A DNA stretch of 46,349 nt from Mycobacterium sp. (GTDB lineage: Bacteria > Actinomycetota > Actinomycetes > Mycobacteriales > Mycobacteriaceae): the NCBI GenBank assembly GCA_011620645.1, contig WOYS01000017.1:3223-49571 (forward strand), given 5' to 3'. Under the pieces are notes generated by a model. The model was given only the letters and a program-made list of their open reading frames with translations. It searched no databases and was not told the origin of the DNA. Position 1 is the stretch's first letter. Every line of letters starts with the position of its first letter. Shown in pieces: positions 30,664 through 37,299 of this stretch. The translations under genes were made by a program, and so were the position numbers.

Positions 30664-30691
30664 GGGAATTTAGCCAGGCGGGGCCGCCGTT
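30664..30691 (+). promoter_or_regulatory. SigH-type promoter upstream of sigH
   Basis: GGGAAT (30664-30669) and GTT (30689-30691) are separated by 19 bases, matching the SigH/SigR promoter consensus GGAAT-N18/19-GTT. Transcription would start near 30,700, upstream of both possible sigH starts. Autoregulation of sigH is established in mycobacteria. Confidence 0.78.
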
Positions 30692-30859
30692 GTTGGTGAC
30701 ATCGATAGGCGACGCGGCCCTGAACCGGGCGCGGGTCTCGGTCACAGCCTTAGGATCGTCAGATAGGGGATTTTGGTGCCAACGGCCTGCCTGGATCGTC
30801 CGGTGTGCACACCGGACCTGTTCGGTGACGCCGCAACAGAAGGGACGGGTTCTCCCGCG

Positions 30860-31498
30860 ATGACCGATATCGACGAGGCGGCTCTCGAGCCCGTCCCAGA
30901 AACGGATGCCGAACTGACGGCCCGGTTTGAACGCGATGCTATCCCACTGCTCGACCAGCTCTACGGCGGCGCCCTGCGGATGACACGCAATCCGGCCGAT
31001 GCCGAGGACCTGCTGCAGGAGACGATGGTCAAGGCGTACGCCGGGTTCCGCTCGTTCCGTGCAGGCACCAACCTCAAGGCCTGGCTGTACCGCATTCTGA
31101 CCAACACCTACATCAACAGCTATCGCAAGAAGCAGCGGCAGCCCGCTGAGTACCCGACCGAAGAGATCACCGACTGGCAGCTGGCGGCCAACGCCAAGCA
31201 CACCTCGACCGGTCTGCGCTCCGCCGAGGTCGAGGCGCTGGAGGCGCTGCCCGACACCGAGATCAAGGCGGCGCTGCAGGCACTGCCCGAGGACTTCCGG
31301 ATGGCCGTGTACTACGCCGATGTCGAGGGGTTCCCCTACAAGGAGATTGCCGAGATCATGGACACGCCGATCGGCACCGTGATGTCGCGGCTGCACCGCG
31401 GTAGGAAACAATTGCGCGAGTTGCTGACCGACGTGGCCAGGGACCGGGGATTCATCCGAGACAAGCAACTCGGTGAGCCGGAGGAGGTCTCCTCATGA
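30860..31498 (+). CDS. sigH: SigH, ECF sigma factor for thiol-oxidative and heat stress
   Basis: SigH directs RNA polymerase to thioredoxin, chaperone and protease genes when released from RshA. From ATG 30860 it has 212 residues. Region 2 (about 25-95) includes [20 protein letters not shown] and [20 protein letters not shown]. Region 4 (about 130-200) includes [20 protein letters not shown] and [18 protein letters not shown]. The frame stays open upstream to a GTG at 30776 behind AGGGGA, which would add 28 residues including two cysteines (CLDRPVC). That resembles the long sigma-R' form of Streptomyces. The promoter at 30664 precedes both starts. The stop overlaps rshA by 4 bp. Confidence 0.95.
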   Translation: MTDIDEAALEPVPETDAELTARFERDAIPLLDQLYGGALRMTRNPADAEDLLQETMVKAYAGFRSFRAGTNLKAWLYRILTNTYINSYRKKQRQPAEYPTEEITDWQLAANAKHTSTGLRSAEVEALEALPDTEIKAALQALPEDFRMAVYYADVEGFPYKEIAEIMDTPIGTVMSRLHRGRKQLRELLTDVARDRGFIRDKQLGEPEEVSS

Positions 31499-31809
31499 GT
31501 GACAACCACGAGTCGTTTCGAGCAGACGAGCGTTGGGCGCCGCCGATCGGACCGGTCGACCCCGACCATCCCGAGTGCGCCGCGGTGATCGCCGAGGTGT
31601 GGACGCTGCTCGACGGTGAATGCACCGCCGAGAGCCGCGACAAGCTCAAGCAGCACCTCGAAGAATGCCCGACCTGCCTGCGGCATTACGGCGTCGAGGA
31701 GCGGGTGAAGAACCTGATCGCCAGCAGATGCCGAGGTGAGAAGGCCCCGGAGGGCCTGCGGGTGCGCCTGCAGGTAGAGATCAGCCGGACCACCATCATT
31801 CGGGGCTGA
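31495..31809 (+). CDS. rshA: RshA, redox-sensing anti-sigma factor of SigH
   Basis: RshA binds and inhibits SigH under reducing conditions and lets it go on thiol oxidation, as in zinc-associated anti-sigma (ZAS) proteins. The 104-residue protein has the ZAS motif H54-x3-C58-x2-C61 (HLEECPTC), with further cysteines at about 28 and 43. It starts by an ATGA overlap with the sigH stop, ensuring paired synthesis. The C-terminal end and stop fall in the first copy of a 29-bp tandem duplication (31792-31849), which does not change the protein. Confidence 0.94.
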   Translation: MSDNHESFRADERWAPPIGPVDPDHPECAAVIAEVWTLLDGECTAESRDKLKQHLEECPTCLRHYGVEERVKNLIASRCRGEKAPEGLRVRLQVEISRTTIIRG

Positions 31810-31849
31810 CAGCCCCAGAGACCATCATTCGGGGATGACAGCCCCAGAG
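31792..31849. repeat. 29-bp tandem duplication at the rshA stop
   Basis: Two copies (31792-31820 and 31821-31849) differ at one base. Each contains a short hairpin core; in copy 1 GGGGCT-GAC-AGCCCC is perfect and includes the rshA stop codon. Confidence 0.92.
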
Positions 31850-31862
31850 ACCGTCAAACGCC

Positions 31863-31898
31863 AACCGCCCGGACTCCGTTTAGAGAGCTCGGGCGGTT
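31863..31898. terminator. Bidirectional terminator between rshA and the bL37 gene
   Basis: AACCGCCCG and CGGGCGGTT form a 9-bp stem around an 18-base loop, followed by TTG on the plus strand. It lies between the convergent rshA and bL37 genes. Confidence 0.7.
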
Positions 31899-31916
31899 TG
31901 TTCGGTGCGCGACGTG

Positions 31917-31991
31917 TCAGGCGTTGGGACGACGGCCGTGGTTGGCCTTCGAGTGCTTACGGTCGCGCTTCTTGCGGCCTCGCTTGGCCAT
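31917..31991 (-). CDS. Ribosomal protein bL37 (24 residues)
   Basis: The minus strand encodes a 24-residue, very basic peptide starting MAKRGRKKRDRKHSKANHG and ending in PNA. This matches the actinobacterial large-subunit protein bL37 known from mycobacterial ribosome structures. It binds the 50S subunit through rRNA contacts. GGAGG lies 6 bases before the ATG. It is easily missed by gene finders because of its length. It is transcribed away from the biotinyl-protein gene and toward a terminator shared with rshA. Confidence 0.9.
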   Translation of the reverse strand: MAKRGRKKRDRKHSKANHGRRPNA

Positions 31992-32144
31992 GGTGAACCT
32001 CCGATTCAGATGAATACTTGGCCATCAGTATCTCACGCCGAGCGGACTGCTTCTTCCCCCGTGGTCTTCGGTGCGCGATTTCGTCTTGTGGTTCGATATA
32101 GGCCGGTAGGCAGACAGTCAGAAGCCGAAGTGAGTGGGGTGAAG

Positions 32145-32360
32145 ATGTCCGAGGATGTTCGCGCCGAGATCGTGGCCAGCGTGCTGGAGGTCGTGGTGCA
32201 GCTGGGCGACCAGATCGGAGCGGGCGACACCCTGGTGCTGCTGGAATCCATGAAGATGGAAATCCCAGTGCTGGCCGAGGTCGCAGGCACCATCACCGAG
32301 GTGAGCGTTTCGGTGGGTGACGTCATCCAGGCTGGCGATCTCATCGCGGTGATCAGCTAG
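32145..32360 (+). CDS. Biotinyl/lipoyl attachment domain protein (TB7.3-like)
   Basis: This 71-residue single-domain protein equals M. tuberculosis TB7.3 (Rv3221c) in length, as I recall it. It carries the biotin attachment motif ESMKMEIP, with the modified lysine at residue 37. The surrounding sequence is the classic hammerhead fold, including VVQLGDQIGAGDTLVLLESM and VSVGDVIQAGDLIAVIS. It may act as a free biotin carrier for an acyl-CoA carboxylase or simply be a biotinylated protein. It lies 20 bp upstream of pdtaS and is probably co-transcribed with it. Confidence 0.93.
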   Translation: MSEDVRAEIVASVLEVVVQLGDQIGAGDTLVLLESMKMEIPVLAEVAGTITEVSVSVGDVIQAGDLIAVIS

Positions 32361-32380
32361 CTCGTCTGAGGTAACGACCC

Positions 32381-33931
32381 ATGTCAACTCTCGGCGACCT
32401 GCTCGCCGAGCACACCGTCCTTCCCGGCAACGCCGTCGACCATCTGCACGCCGTGGTCGGGGAGTGGCAGCTGCTGGCGGATCTGTCCTTCGCCGATTAC
32501 CTGATGTGGGTGCGTCGCGATGACGACGGCCTGGAGTGTCGCGATGACGACGGCCTGGTGTGTGTGGCCCAGGTACGGCCTAATACCGCCCCCACGGTGC
32601 TGCTGGCCGACGCGGTGGGCACCGTGTCGGCTGCCATCGACATGCCGGTGGTCCGCGCGGCGTTCGACTCAGGCGCGATCGGCCGCGAAAGCGATGTGAG
32701 GCAACCGGATTCGCCCAAAGGGCAGCGCCGGGACGTCGAATCGGTGCCGGAACCGCACGAGGTCGAAGCGGTGCCGGTGCGTCATGCCGACCGGGTGGTG
32801 GCCGTGTTGACGCACCAGACGGCACTGGCAGAGGGGCGAAAGGCCAGCCCGCTGGAACGGGCCTATCTCGATTGCGCCGCCGATCTGGTGCACATGCTCA
32901 GTGACGGCACCTTCCCGAACGTCGGCGATCTGCCGATGTCGCGATCCAGCCCCCGCGTCGGTGACGGCTTCATCCGCCTCGGGGTTGCCGGCGAGGTCGC
33001 CTTCGCCAGCCCCAATGCTCTCTCGGCGTACCACCGGATGGGGCTGGCCGCCGATCTGGAAGGGCGCAATATGGTTGCGGTGACCCGGCCGCTGATCTCG
33101 GACCCGTTCGAGGCCCAGGAACTGGCCGATCACGTGCGCGATTCGCTGGCCGGGGGGTCCAGCATGCGGATGGAGGTCGACGCCGGCGGCGCCGCGGTGC
33201 TGATGCGGACCATCCCCTTGCAGGTGGGCGGCGAGGCAGCGGGCGCGGCGGTGCTGATCCGCGATGTCACCGAGGTCAAACGGCGTGACCGTGCGCTGCT
33301 GTCCAAGGACGCGACGATCCGCGAGATCCACCATCGGGTGAAGAACAACCTGCAAACGGTGGCGGCTCTGCTGCGTCTGCAGGCACGCCGGACCAACAAT
33401 GCCGAGGGCCGCGAGGCGCTCAACGAGTCGGTGCGGCGGGTGTCGTCCATTGCGCTGGTGCACGACGCGTTGTCGATGTCGGTCGACGAAGAGGTCAACC
33501 TCGACCAGGTGGTGGACCGGATCGTCCCGATCATGAACGACGTCGCCTCGGTGGACACCCCGATCCGGATCACCCGCGAGGGTGACCTCGGCGTACTGGA
33601 CGCCGACCGGGCCACCGCGCTGATCATGGTGATCACCGAACTGGTGCAGAACGCTCTGGAGCACGCCTTCGACGGCGATGTCACCAAGGGATCGGTGACC
33701 ATCCGGGCCGAACGCTCGGCCCGGTGGCTCGACGTCGTCGTGCATGACGACGGTAAAGGACTACCGGAGGGCTTCAGCCTGGAGAAGTCCGATCGGCTGG
33801 GTCTGCAGATCGTGCGGACGCTGGTCACGGCGGAGCTGGACGGCTCGCTCGGCATGCACGATGTGGACTCCGGCGGCACCGATGTGGTGCTGCGGGTGCC
33901 TCTCGGGCGCCAGCGCAGGTACGCGATCTAG
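32381..33931 (+). CDS. pdtaS: PdtaS, sensor histidine kinase (HisKA_2 family)
   Basis: PdtaS is a soluble histidine kinase that phosphorylates the ANTAR-type RNA-binding antiterminator PdtaR, encoded elsewhere. The 516-residue protein has an N-terminal GAF-like domain (about 1-150), a PAS domain (about 180-300), and the HisKA_2 box REIHHRVKNNLQTVAALLRL with His317/His318. The ATPase domain has ITELVQNALEHAF and HDDGKGLPEGF. A perfect-looking 24-bp duplication inserts a second RDDDGLxC unit in the GAF region (32516-32563), absent from the M. tuberculosis protein as I remember it. The gene ends before a strong terminator shared with whiB1. Confidence 0.94.
   Translation: MSTLGDLLAEHTVLPGNAVDHLHAVVGEWQLLADLSFADYLMWVRRDDDGLECRDDDGLVCVAQVRPNTAPTVLLADAVGTVSAAIDMPVVRAAFDSGAIGRESDVRQPDSPKGQRRDVESVPEPHEVEAVPVRHADRVVAVLTHQTALAEGRKASPLERAYLDCAADLVHMLSDGTFPNVGDLPMSRSSPRVGDGFIRLGVAGEVAFASPNALSAYHRMGLAADLEGRNMVAVTRPLISDPFEAQELADHVRDSLAGGSSMRMEVDAGGAAVLMRTIPLQVGGEAAGAAVLIRDVTEVKRRDRALLSKDATIREIHHRVKNNLQTVAALLRLQARRTNNAEGREALNESVRRVSSIALVHDALSMSVDEEVNLDQVVDRIVPIMNDVASVDTPIRITREGDLGVLDADRATALIMVITELVQNALEHAFDGDVTKGSVTIRAERSARWLDVVVHDDGKGLPEGFSLEKSDRLGLQIVRTLVTAELDGSLGMHDVDSGGTDVVLRVPLGRQRRYAI
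32516..32563 (+). repeat. 24-bp in-frame tandem duplication in pdtaS
   Basis: The units at 32516-32539 and 32540-32563 differ at one base and encode RDDDGLEC and RDDDGLVC in the GAF-like sensor domain. Confidence 0.92.
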
Positions 33932-33971
33932 CGCTGTTCTTCTCGCCGAGCGTGTGCGGGAGTCGTGCGTC

Positions 33972-34067
33972 ATTTCGGCCGGCGGGCGAGCCGGACACGA
34001 AACAGACTGCGGCCCCGACATTTCGGCCGGCGGGCGAGCCGGACACGAAACAGACTGCGGCCCCGAC
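33972..34067. repeat. 48-bp perfect tandem duplication including a terminator arm
   Basis: The copies at 33972-34019 and 34020-34067 are identical. Each includes the 5' arm of the terminator that follows, so two alternative 5' arms compete for one 3' arm. Confidence 0.95.
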
Positions 34068-34090
34068 ATTTCTGTCGGGGCCGCAGTCTG
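34051..34090. terminator. Strong bidirectional terminator between pdtaS and whiB1
   Basis: An 18-bp perfect stem, CAGACTGCGGCCCCGACA and its complement, encloses the loop TTTC. The plus strand continues TGGTTTTG. It lies 18 bp past the whiB1 stop and serves both convergent genes. Confidence 0.92.
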
Positions 34091-34108
34091 TGGTTTTGCG
34101 GTAGATCC

Positions 34109-34363
34109 CTAGACGCCGGTGCGAGCCTTGGTCCGTGCGTTTCGACGCTTGAGCGCGCGACGCTCGTCCTCACTCATGCCGCCCCACACGCCGGCGTCCT
34201 GACCGGACTCAAGTGCCCAGCTCAGGCAGTCGGTGGTCACGGGGCAGCGGGTGCAGACGATCTTCGCATCAGCGATCTGAGCGATTGCCGGGCCACTGTT
34301 TCCCACCGGGAAGAACAGTTCCGGATCCTCGTCGCGACAGACCGCCTTGTGACGCCAATCCAT
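34109..34363 (-). CDS. whiB1: WhiB1, NO-responsive iron-sulfur transcription factor
   Basis: WhiB1 is an essential Wbl protein whose [4Fe-4S] cluster reacts with nitric oxide, turning it into a DNA-binding form. The 84-residue protein has cluster ligands C9, C37, C40 and C46, the GVWGG turn and a basic C-terminus (RRALKRRNARTKARTGV). The ATG at 34363 (MDWRHKAVC) was chosen over 34372 because AGGAG lies 9 bases before it and overlaps the upstream ATG. The upstream region carries a CRP-like site and a TTGACA -35-like hexamer. Confidence 0.96.
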   Translation of the reverse strand: MDWRHKAVCRDEDPELFFPVGNSGPAIAQIADAKIVCTRCPVTTDCLSWALESGQDAGVWGGMSEDERRALKRRNARTKARTGV

Positions 34364-34491
34364 AGCTTCCATCTCCTAGTCAAGTCGTTGCGGTACGTCA
34401 CAAAGACGCACTAGCTTTTTTTCGGCTGTTAACGCGTGCACATGAAATGTTTCTGCACTGTTGCATCTGATGGTTTCACAGGCTGAACAGA

Positions 34492-34530
34492 TGTCAATAG
34501 AAGCGCGTTAACACGTGGGCAATGTCACTG
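34492..34530 (-). promoter_or_regulatory. whiB1 promoter region with CRP-like site
   Basis: On the minus strand, AGTGACATTGCCCACGT (plus 34513-34530) contains GTG-N8-CAC, the CRP core, and resembles the CRP (Rv3676) site upstream of M. tuberculosis whiB1 as remembered. A TTGACA hexamer (plus 34492-34497) lies just downstream and could be the -35 element. The rest of the 257-bp gap to the lipid kinase gene shows no coding sequence. Confidence 0.55.
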
Positions 34531-34620
34531 CGGTACTGGGTTACCAGTCCGCTCACTCGTTTGTACTACACTCAACTCACTTGCGCTCTAAATTTCTGCT
34601 GCTCACAGCGAACTCGCAGG

Positions 34621-35568
34621 TCAAGACGATTCGACGGCCGGCGCTACGACGCATAGCGCGTCGGGAACCGACGTAAAAGTCATCGCATCACGTAAACCGA
34701 TGTAGTCACCGTCGATTTGGCATGCCACCGGTGAGCTGCTGGTCACCCGCAGCCACGGAAGGTTGTCCTCACGGATCAGATGGCGGGCCTTGATATCCGG
34801 TTTGGCTGACAGCATGCGCCGCACCAGGCCCAGATTCCGCCACACGTTCATGCTCGTGACGGCGAACACGCCGAGTCCGGTCTCGAAGGTGGTGCCGGGG
34901 TTCGTCCACACCGGCCGGGCGTTGGCGTAGGTCCAGGGGCTCGAGTTGGAGACGAAGGCGAAATGTACGCCGGTGTCGGGTTCGCGGCCGGGTAGCTGCA
35001 GCGTCAGCAGCGGCTCCCGGCGGGCGCTGGCCAGCATCTCGCGGATCGCCACCCGGATGTAGCGCGATGCGGTCACGGTGCGGCCCTTGGCCCGCTGGGC
35101 CTCCACGGCCGCCACCACTGCACCGTCCACACCCATCCCGGCGGTGAACACGCCCCACCGCTCGCCACAGTCCATCAGCCCGATGCGCCGCCACTGCGCC
35201 CCGCGCCGGTGATCGCCGAGCAGGTCGACGAGCTGATTGGTGGCCTCGATCGGATCCGGGCTGATGCCCAGTGAGCGGGCAAATACGTTGGCCGAACCGC
35301 CGGGGACCACCCCGACGGCGGGTTTGTGTTCGGACGACTCCTGCAGCACACCGTTGACCACCTCGTTCACCGTTCCGTCACCGCCGTGCACGATCAGCAC
35401 GTCGATACCGTCCCGGGTGGCCTGCTGGCCGATCTCAATGGCGTGACCGCGATGGTCGGTGTGAACGACGGTCAGGTCGACGCGGCTTTCCAGGGCGTGC
35501 GCCAGCAGGTCACGGCCCGCCGGGGTCGTCGATGTCGCATTCGGGTTGACGATCAGCACGGCACGCAC
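34621..35568 (-). CDS. Diacylglycerol kinase-family lipid kinase (Rv3218-like)
   Basis: This 315-residue protein belongs to the DAGK_cat/YegS family of ATP-dependent lipid kinases. The catalytic domain has LIVNPNATSTTPAGRDLL, IVHGGDGTVNEVVNG and VVPGGSANVFARSLG. The C-terminal beta domain includes ACQIDGDYIG. The lipid substrate is unknown. The GTG at 35568 follows a TAGGCT -10 element on the minus strand (plus 35577-35582) by 8 bases, so the transcript is probably leaderless. No neighbours form an operon with it. Confidence 0.9.
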   Translation of the reverse strand: MRAVLIVNPNATSTTPAGRDLLAHALESRVDLTVVHTDHRGHAIEIGQQATRDGIDVLIVHGGDGTVNEVVNGVLQESSEHKPAVGVVPGGSANVFARSLGISPDPIEATNQLVDLLGDHRRGAQWRRIGLMDCGERWGVFTAGMGVDGAVVAAVEAQRAKGRTVTASRYIRVAIREMLASARREPLLTLQLPGREPDTGVHFAFVSNSSPWTYANARPVWTNPGTTFETGLGVFAVTSMNVWRNLGLVRRMLSAKPDIKARHLIREDNLPWLRVTSSSPVACQIDGDYIGLRDAMTFTSVPDALCVVAPAVESS

Positions 35569-35663
35569 GGGGAACCAGCCTAACCGTCAAACGGCCCTCG
35601 GCGAATCGGCTGAGGCAATGCCCGGTGGCCTTTGAGGGCACACCCGATGAGGATCAGGTGAAC

Positions 35664-35835
35664 GATCGGGTACCTCGTACTGGGCACGGAATTCGACCAC
35701 CCCCGTGGCGTCGTCGGCTCCGCCCGCCTGGGTGTCCACGATCTGCAGCCGCCGCCAGGTGATCGCGTCGTCGAGATCCAGCCGCGCCGGCCGGGTGCTG
35801 GGGTGCCAGCTGTGCAGCAGGTAGTCGGCGCGCAC
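35664..35835 (-). pseudogene. YchJ/UPF0225-family gene fragment
   Basis: On the minus strand, codons read ADYLLHSWHPSTRPARLDLD, then WRRLQIVDTQAGG and GVVEFRAQYEV, which is the core of YchJ-type (UPF0225) proteins. The N-terminal SEC-C cysteine motif (CPCGS-like) and the C-terminal end are missing on both sides of this patch, and the frame continues into unrelated sequence. It is a remnant lying between the lipid kinase gene and aroQ, partly under the aroQ promoter side. Confidence 0.68.
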
Positions 35836-35927
35836 GCCGACACCGACACGTTTCCGATCGGGACATGTGCCTCGTATGGAAACGACAATGCGCCGGTACG
35901 CCTTGCTGCCCAGCGGGGGCGCGCCGG

Positions 35928-35938
35928 TACCGTACGGT
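35928..35938 (+). promoter_or_regulatory. Possible promoter/operator of leaderless aroQ
   Basis: TACCGT and TACGGT, both TANNNT -10-like, overlap just before the GTG at 35940. The stretch CGGTACCGTA here equals the core of the desaturase operator at 23723, without its left TA. A shared regulator is possible but weakly supported. Confidence 0.35.
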
Positions 35939-35939
35939 C

Positions 35940-36380
35940 GTGACCCCACGCCGCCTGCTCCTCGTCAACGGGCCGAACCTCAACTTGCTCGGCAGCCGCC
36001 AGCCCGAGGTCTATGGCGCCACCACGCTGGCCGAGATCGAGGCCGACGTCGCCGCGCTTGCCGCCGAATCCGGGTTCGAGGTGCTCACCACCCAGAGCAA
36101 TCACGAGGGCGAACTCATCGACGCGATCCACGCAGCGCGCGGCGATTGCCTAGGCATCATCATCAACCCGGGCGCCTACAGCCACACCTCGGTGGCCATC
36201 GCCGACGCGTTGCGATCGGTTGAATTACCGGTCGTGGAAGTGCATTTGAGCAATGTGCACGCCCGTGAGGAGTACCGACGCCACTCGTTCGTGTCGGAGG
36301 TGGCAGACGTCGTGATCGCCGGTGCCGGGCCCGCCGGCTATGAGTACGCGGTGCGCCACTTCGCCGCCAAGCTGTCGTGA
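35940..36380 (+). CDS. aroQ: AroQ, type II 3-dehydroquinate dehydratase
   Basis: Type II dehydroquinase converts 3-dehydroquinate to 3-dehydroshikimate in the shikimate pathway. The 146-residue protein starts at GTG 35940 (TPRRLLLVNGPNLNLLGSRQ). It has the arginine and tyrosine of the flexible catalytic loop (GSRQPEVYG), INPGAYSHTSVAIADAL, and EVHLSNVHAREEYRRHSFVS with the catalytic histidine. In M. tuberculosis the enzyme is encoded in the distant aro cluster, so this copy is either a relocated or a second gene. Its stop overlaps the next start by 4 bp (GTGA). Confidence 0.94.
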   Translation: MTPRRLLLVNGPNLNLLGSRQPEVYGATTLAEIEADVAALAAESGFEVLTTQSNHEGELIDAIHAARGDCLGIIINPGAYSHTSVAIADALRSVELPVVEVHLSNVHAREEYRRHSFVSEVADVVIAGAGPAGYEYAVRHFAAKLS

Positions 36381-36757
36381 ACCTGCAGCCGCCGATCGTC
36401 CGCTACGCAGGATTTCTGGTAGCCGCCCAGGGGGCCGCGGCGCTGATCATGGCCGCCGTGCTGGTGGTGCGCGGGCTGGCCGGTGCCGATCAGCACATCG
36501 TCAACGGCTACGGCACCGCGATCTGGTTTCTGCTGATCGGCGCGGGGGTGCTGACCGGTGGCTGGGCGTTGATCACCGGCCGGCGTTGGGGCCGCGGCAT
36601 CGCGGTACCCACCAACCTCCTGCTGCTGCCGGTCGCCTGGTACGTGATCACCAGCCACCACGTCGTCTACGGAATCCTGGTGGGACTGCTGGCGCTGGCG
36701 GCGTTGGGCATGTTGTTCAGCCCGTCCGCGGTGCGGTGGATGGCGGGTCGGGACTGA
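36377..36757 (+). CDS. Small integral membrane protein (Rv3217c-like)
   Basis: This 126-residue protein has four predicted membrane helices at about residues 8-33, 47-67, 75-92 and 97-115. Basic residues lie between helices 2 and 3 (TGRRWGRG) and at the C-terminus. The function is unknown. The GTG start overlaps the aroQ stop (GTGA), so the two are coupled here. Its last 91 bp overlap the 3' end of the convergent GNAT gene on the other strand, which is unusual and comes from a C-terminal extension of that gene. Confidence 0.85.
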   Translation: MNLQPPIVRYAGFLVAAQGAAALIMAAVLVVRGLAGADQHIVNGYGTAIWFLLIGAGVLTGGWALITGRRWGRGIAVPTNLLLLPVAWYVITSHHVVYGILVGLLALAALGMLFSPSAVRWMAGRD

Positions 36758-37299
36758 GACGGCGGGCGGGGGGCACCTCCCGCTTGCGGAGGAGAGCGAA
36801 GCGGCCCGGGGATTTGGTTGCTCTCGGCGGCCAGCGCTGAGAGTTCCGGTCCGGACACCCGGTAGGTGGTCCACTCGGTCTGCGGTTTGCCGCCGACGGC
36901 GTCATACAGCGCGATGGCGTTGACGTTCCAATTGAGCACCGCCCAGCTGAGCCTGGTGTAGCCGTGGGTCTTGCACTCGGCGGCCAACGTGGACAACAAC
37001 TTCCGGGCCAGGCCGCGGCGGCGGAAATCCGGCCGCACGTAGAGATCCTCCAGGTAGATCCCGGACACCCCGTCCCAGGTGGAGAAGTTCAGGAACCACA
37101 CCGCGGTCGCCGCGGCCCGGCCGTCGATCTCGACGATATGTGCGTGCACTGTCGGCTGATCGTTGAAAAGAGCGCTGTGTAGCGATGATTCGGTCACCAC
37201 GCATTCGTCCGCGGCGTGCTCGAACTCGGCCAGCTCCCGGATCATCGCGACGATCTCGACCTCGTCACCGGGCCGTGCCCGCCGGATCAACTCGCTCAT
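36667..37299 (-). CDS. GNAT-family N-acetyltransferase with repeat-derived C-terminal tail
   Basis: The first 155 or so residues form a complete GNAT acetyltransferase, with the acetyl-CoA loop VRPDFRRRGLARKLLSTL and LSWAVLNWNVNAIALYDAVG. It resembles spermidine/diamine acetyltransferase-like proteins; the substrate is unknown. After SALAAESNQ the frame runs through a copy of the dispersed repeat (36757-36815) and on into the antisense of the neighbouring membrane-protein gene, adding a proline-rich tail of about 50 residues. The natural stop was probably lost at the repeat. The ATG overlaps the entC stop by 4 bp (ATGA). Confidence 0.88.
   Translation of the reverse strand: MSELIRRARPGDEVEIVAMIRELAEFEHAADECVVTESSLHSALFNDQPTVHAHIVEIDGRAAATAVWFLNFSTWDGVSGIYLEDLYVRPDFRRRGLARKLLSTLAAECKTHGYTRLSWAVLNWNVNAIALYDAVGGKPQTEWTTYRVSGPELSALAAESNQIPGPLRSPPQAGGAPRPPSQSRPAIHRTADGLNNMPNAASASSPTRIP
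36757..36815. repeat. Dispersed palindromic repeat copy
   Basis: GGGGGCACCTCCCGCTTGCG followed by GAGGAGAGCGAAGCGGCCCG closely matches the 60-bp unit at the right edge of the window (46,232-46,349). It lies at the junction between the convergent membrane-protein and GNAT genes. Confidence 0.85.

Noticed and set aside
33972..34067. CRISPR array from the 48-bp repeats
   Set aside because: There are only two copies in direct contact with no spacer, and no cas genes are nearby.
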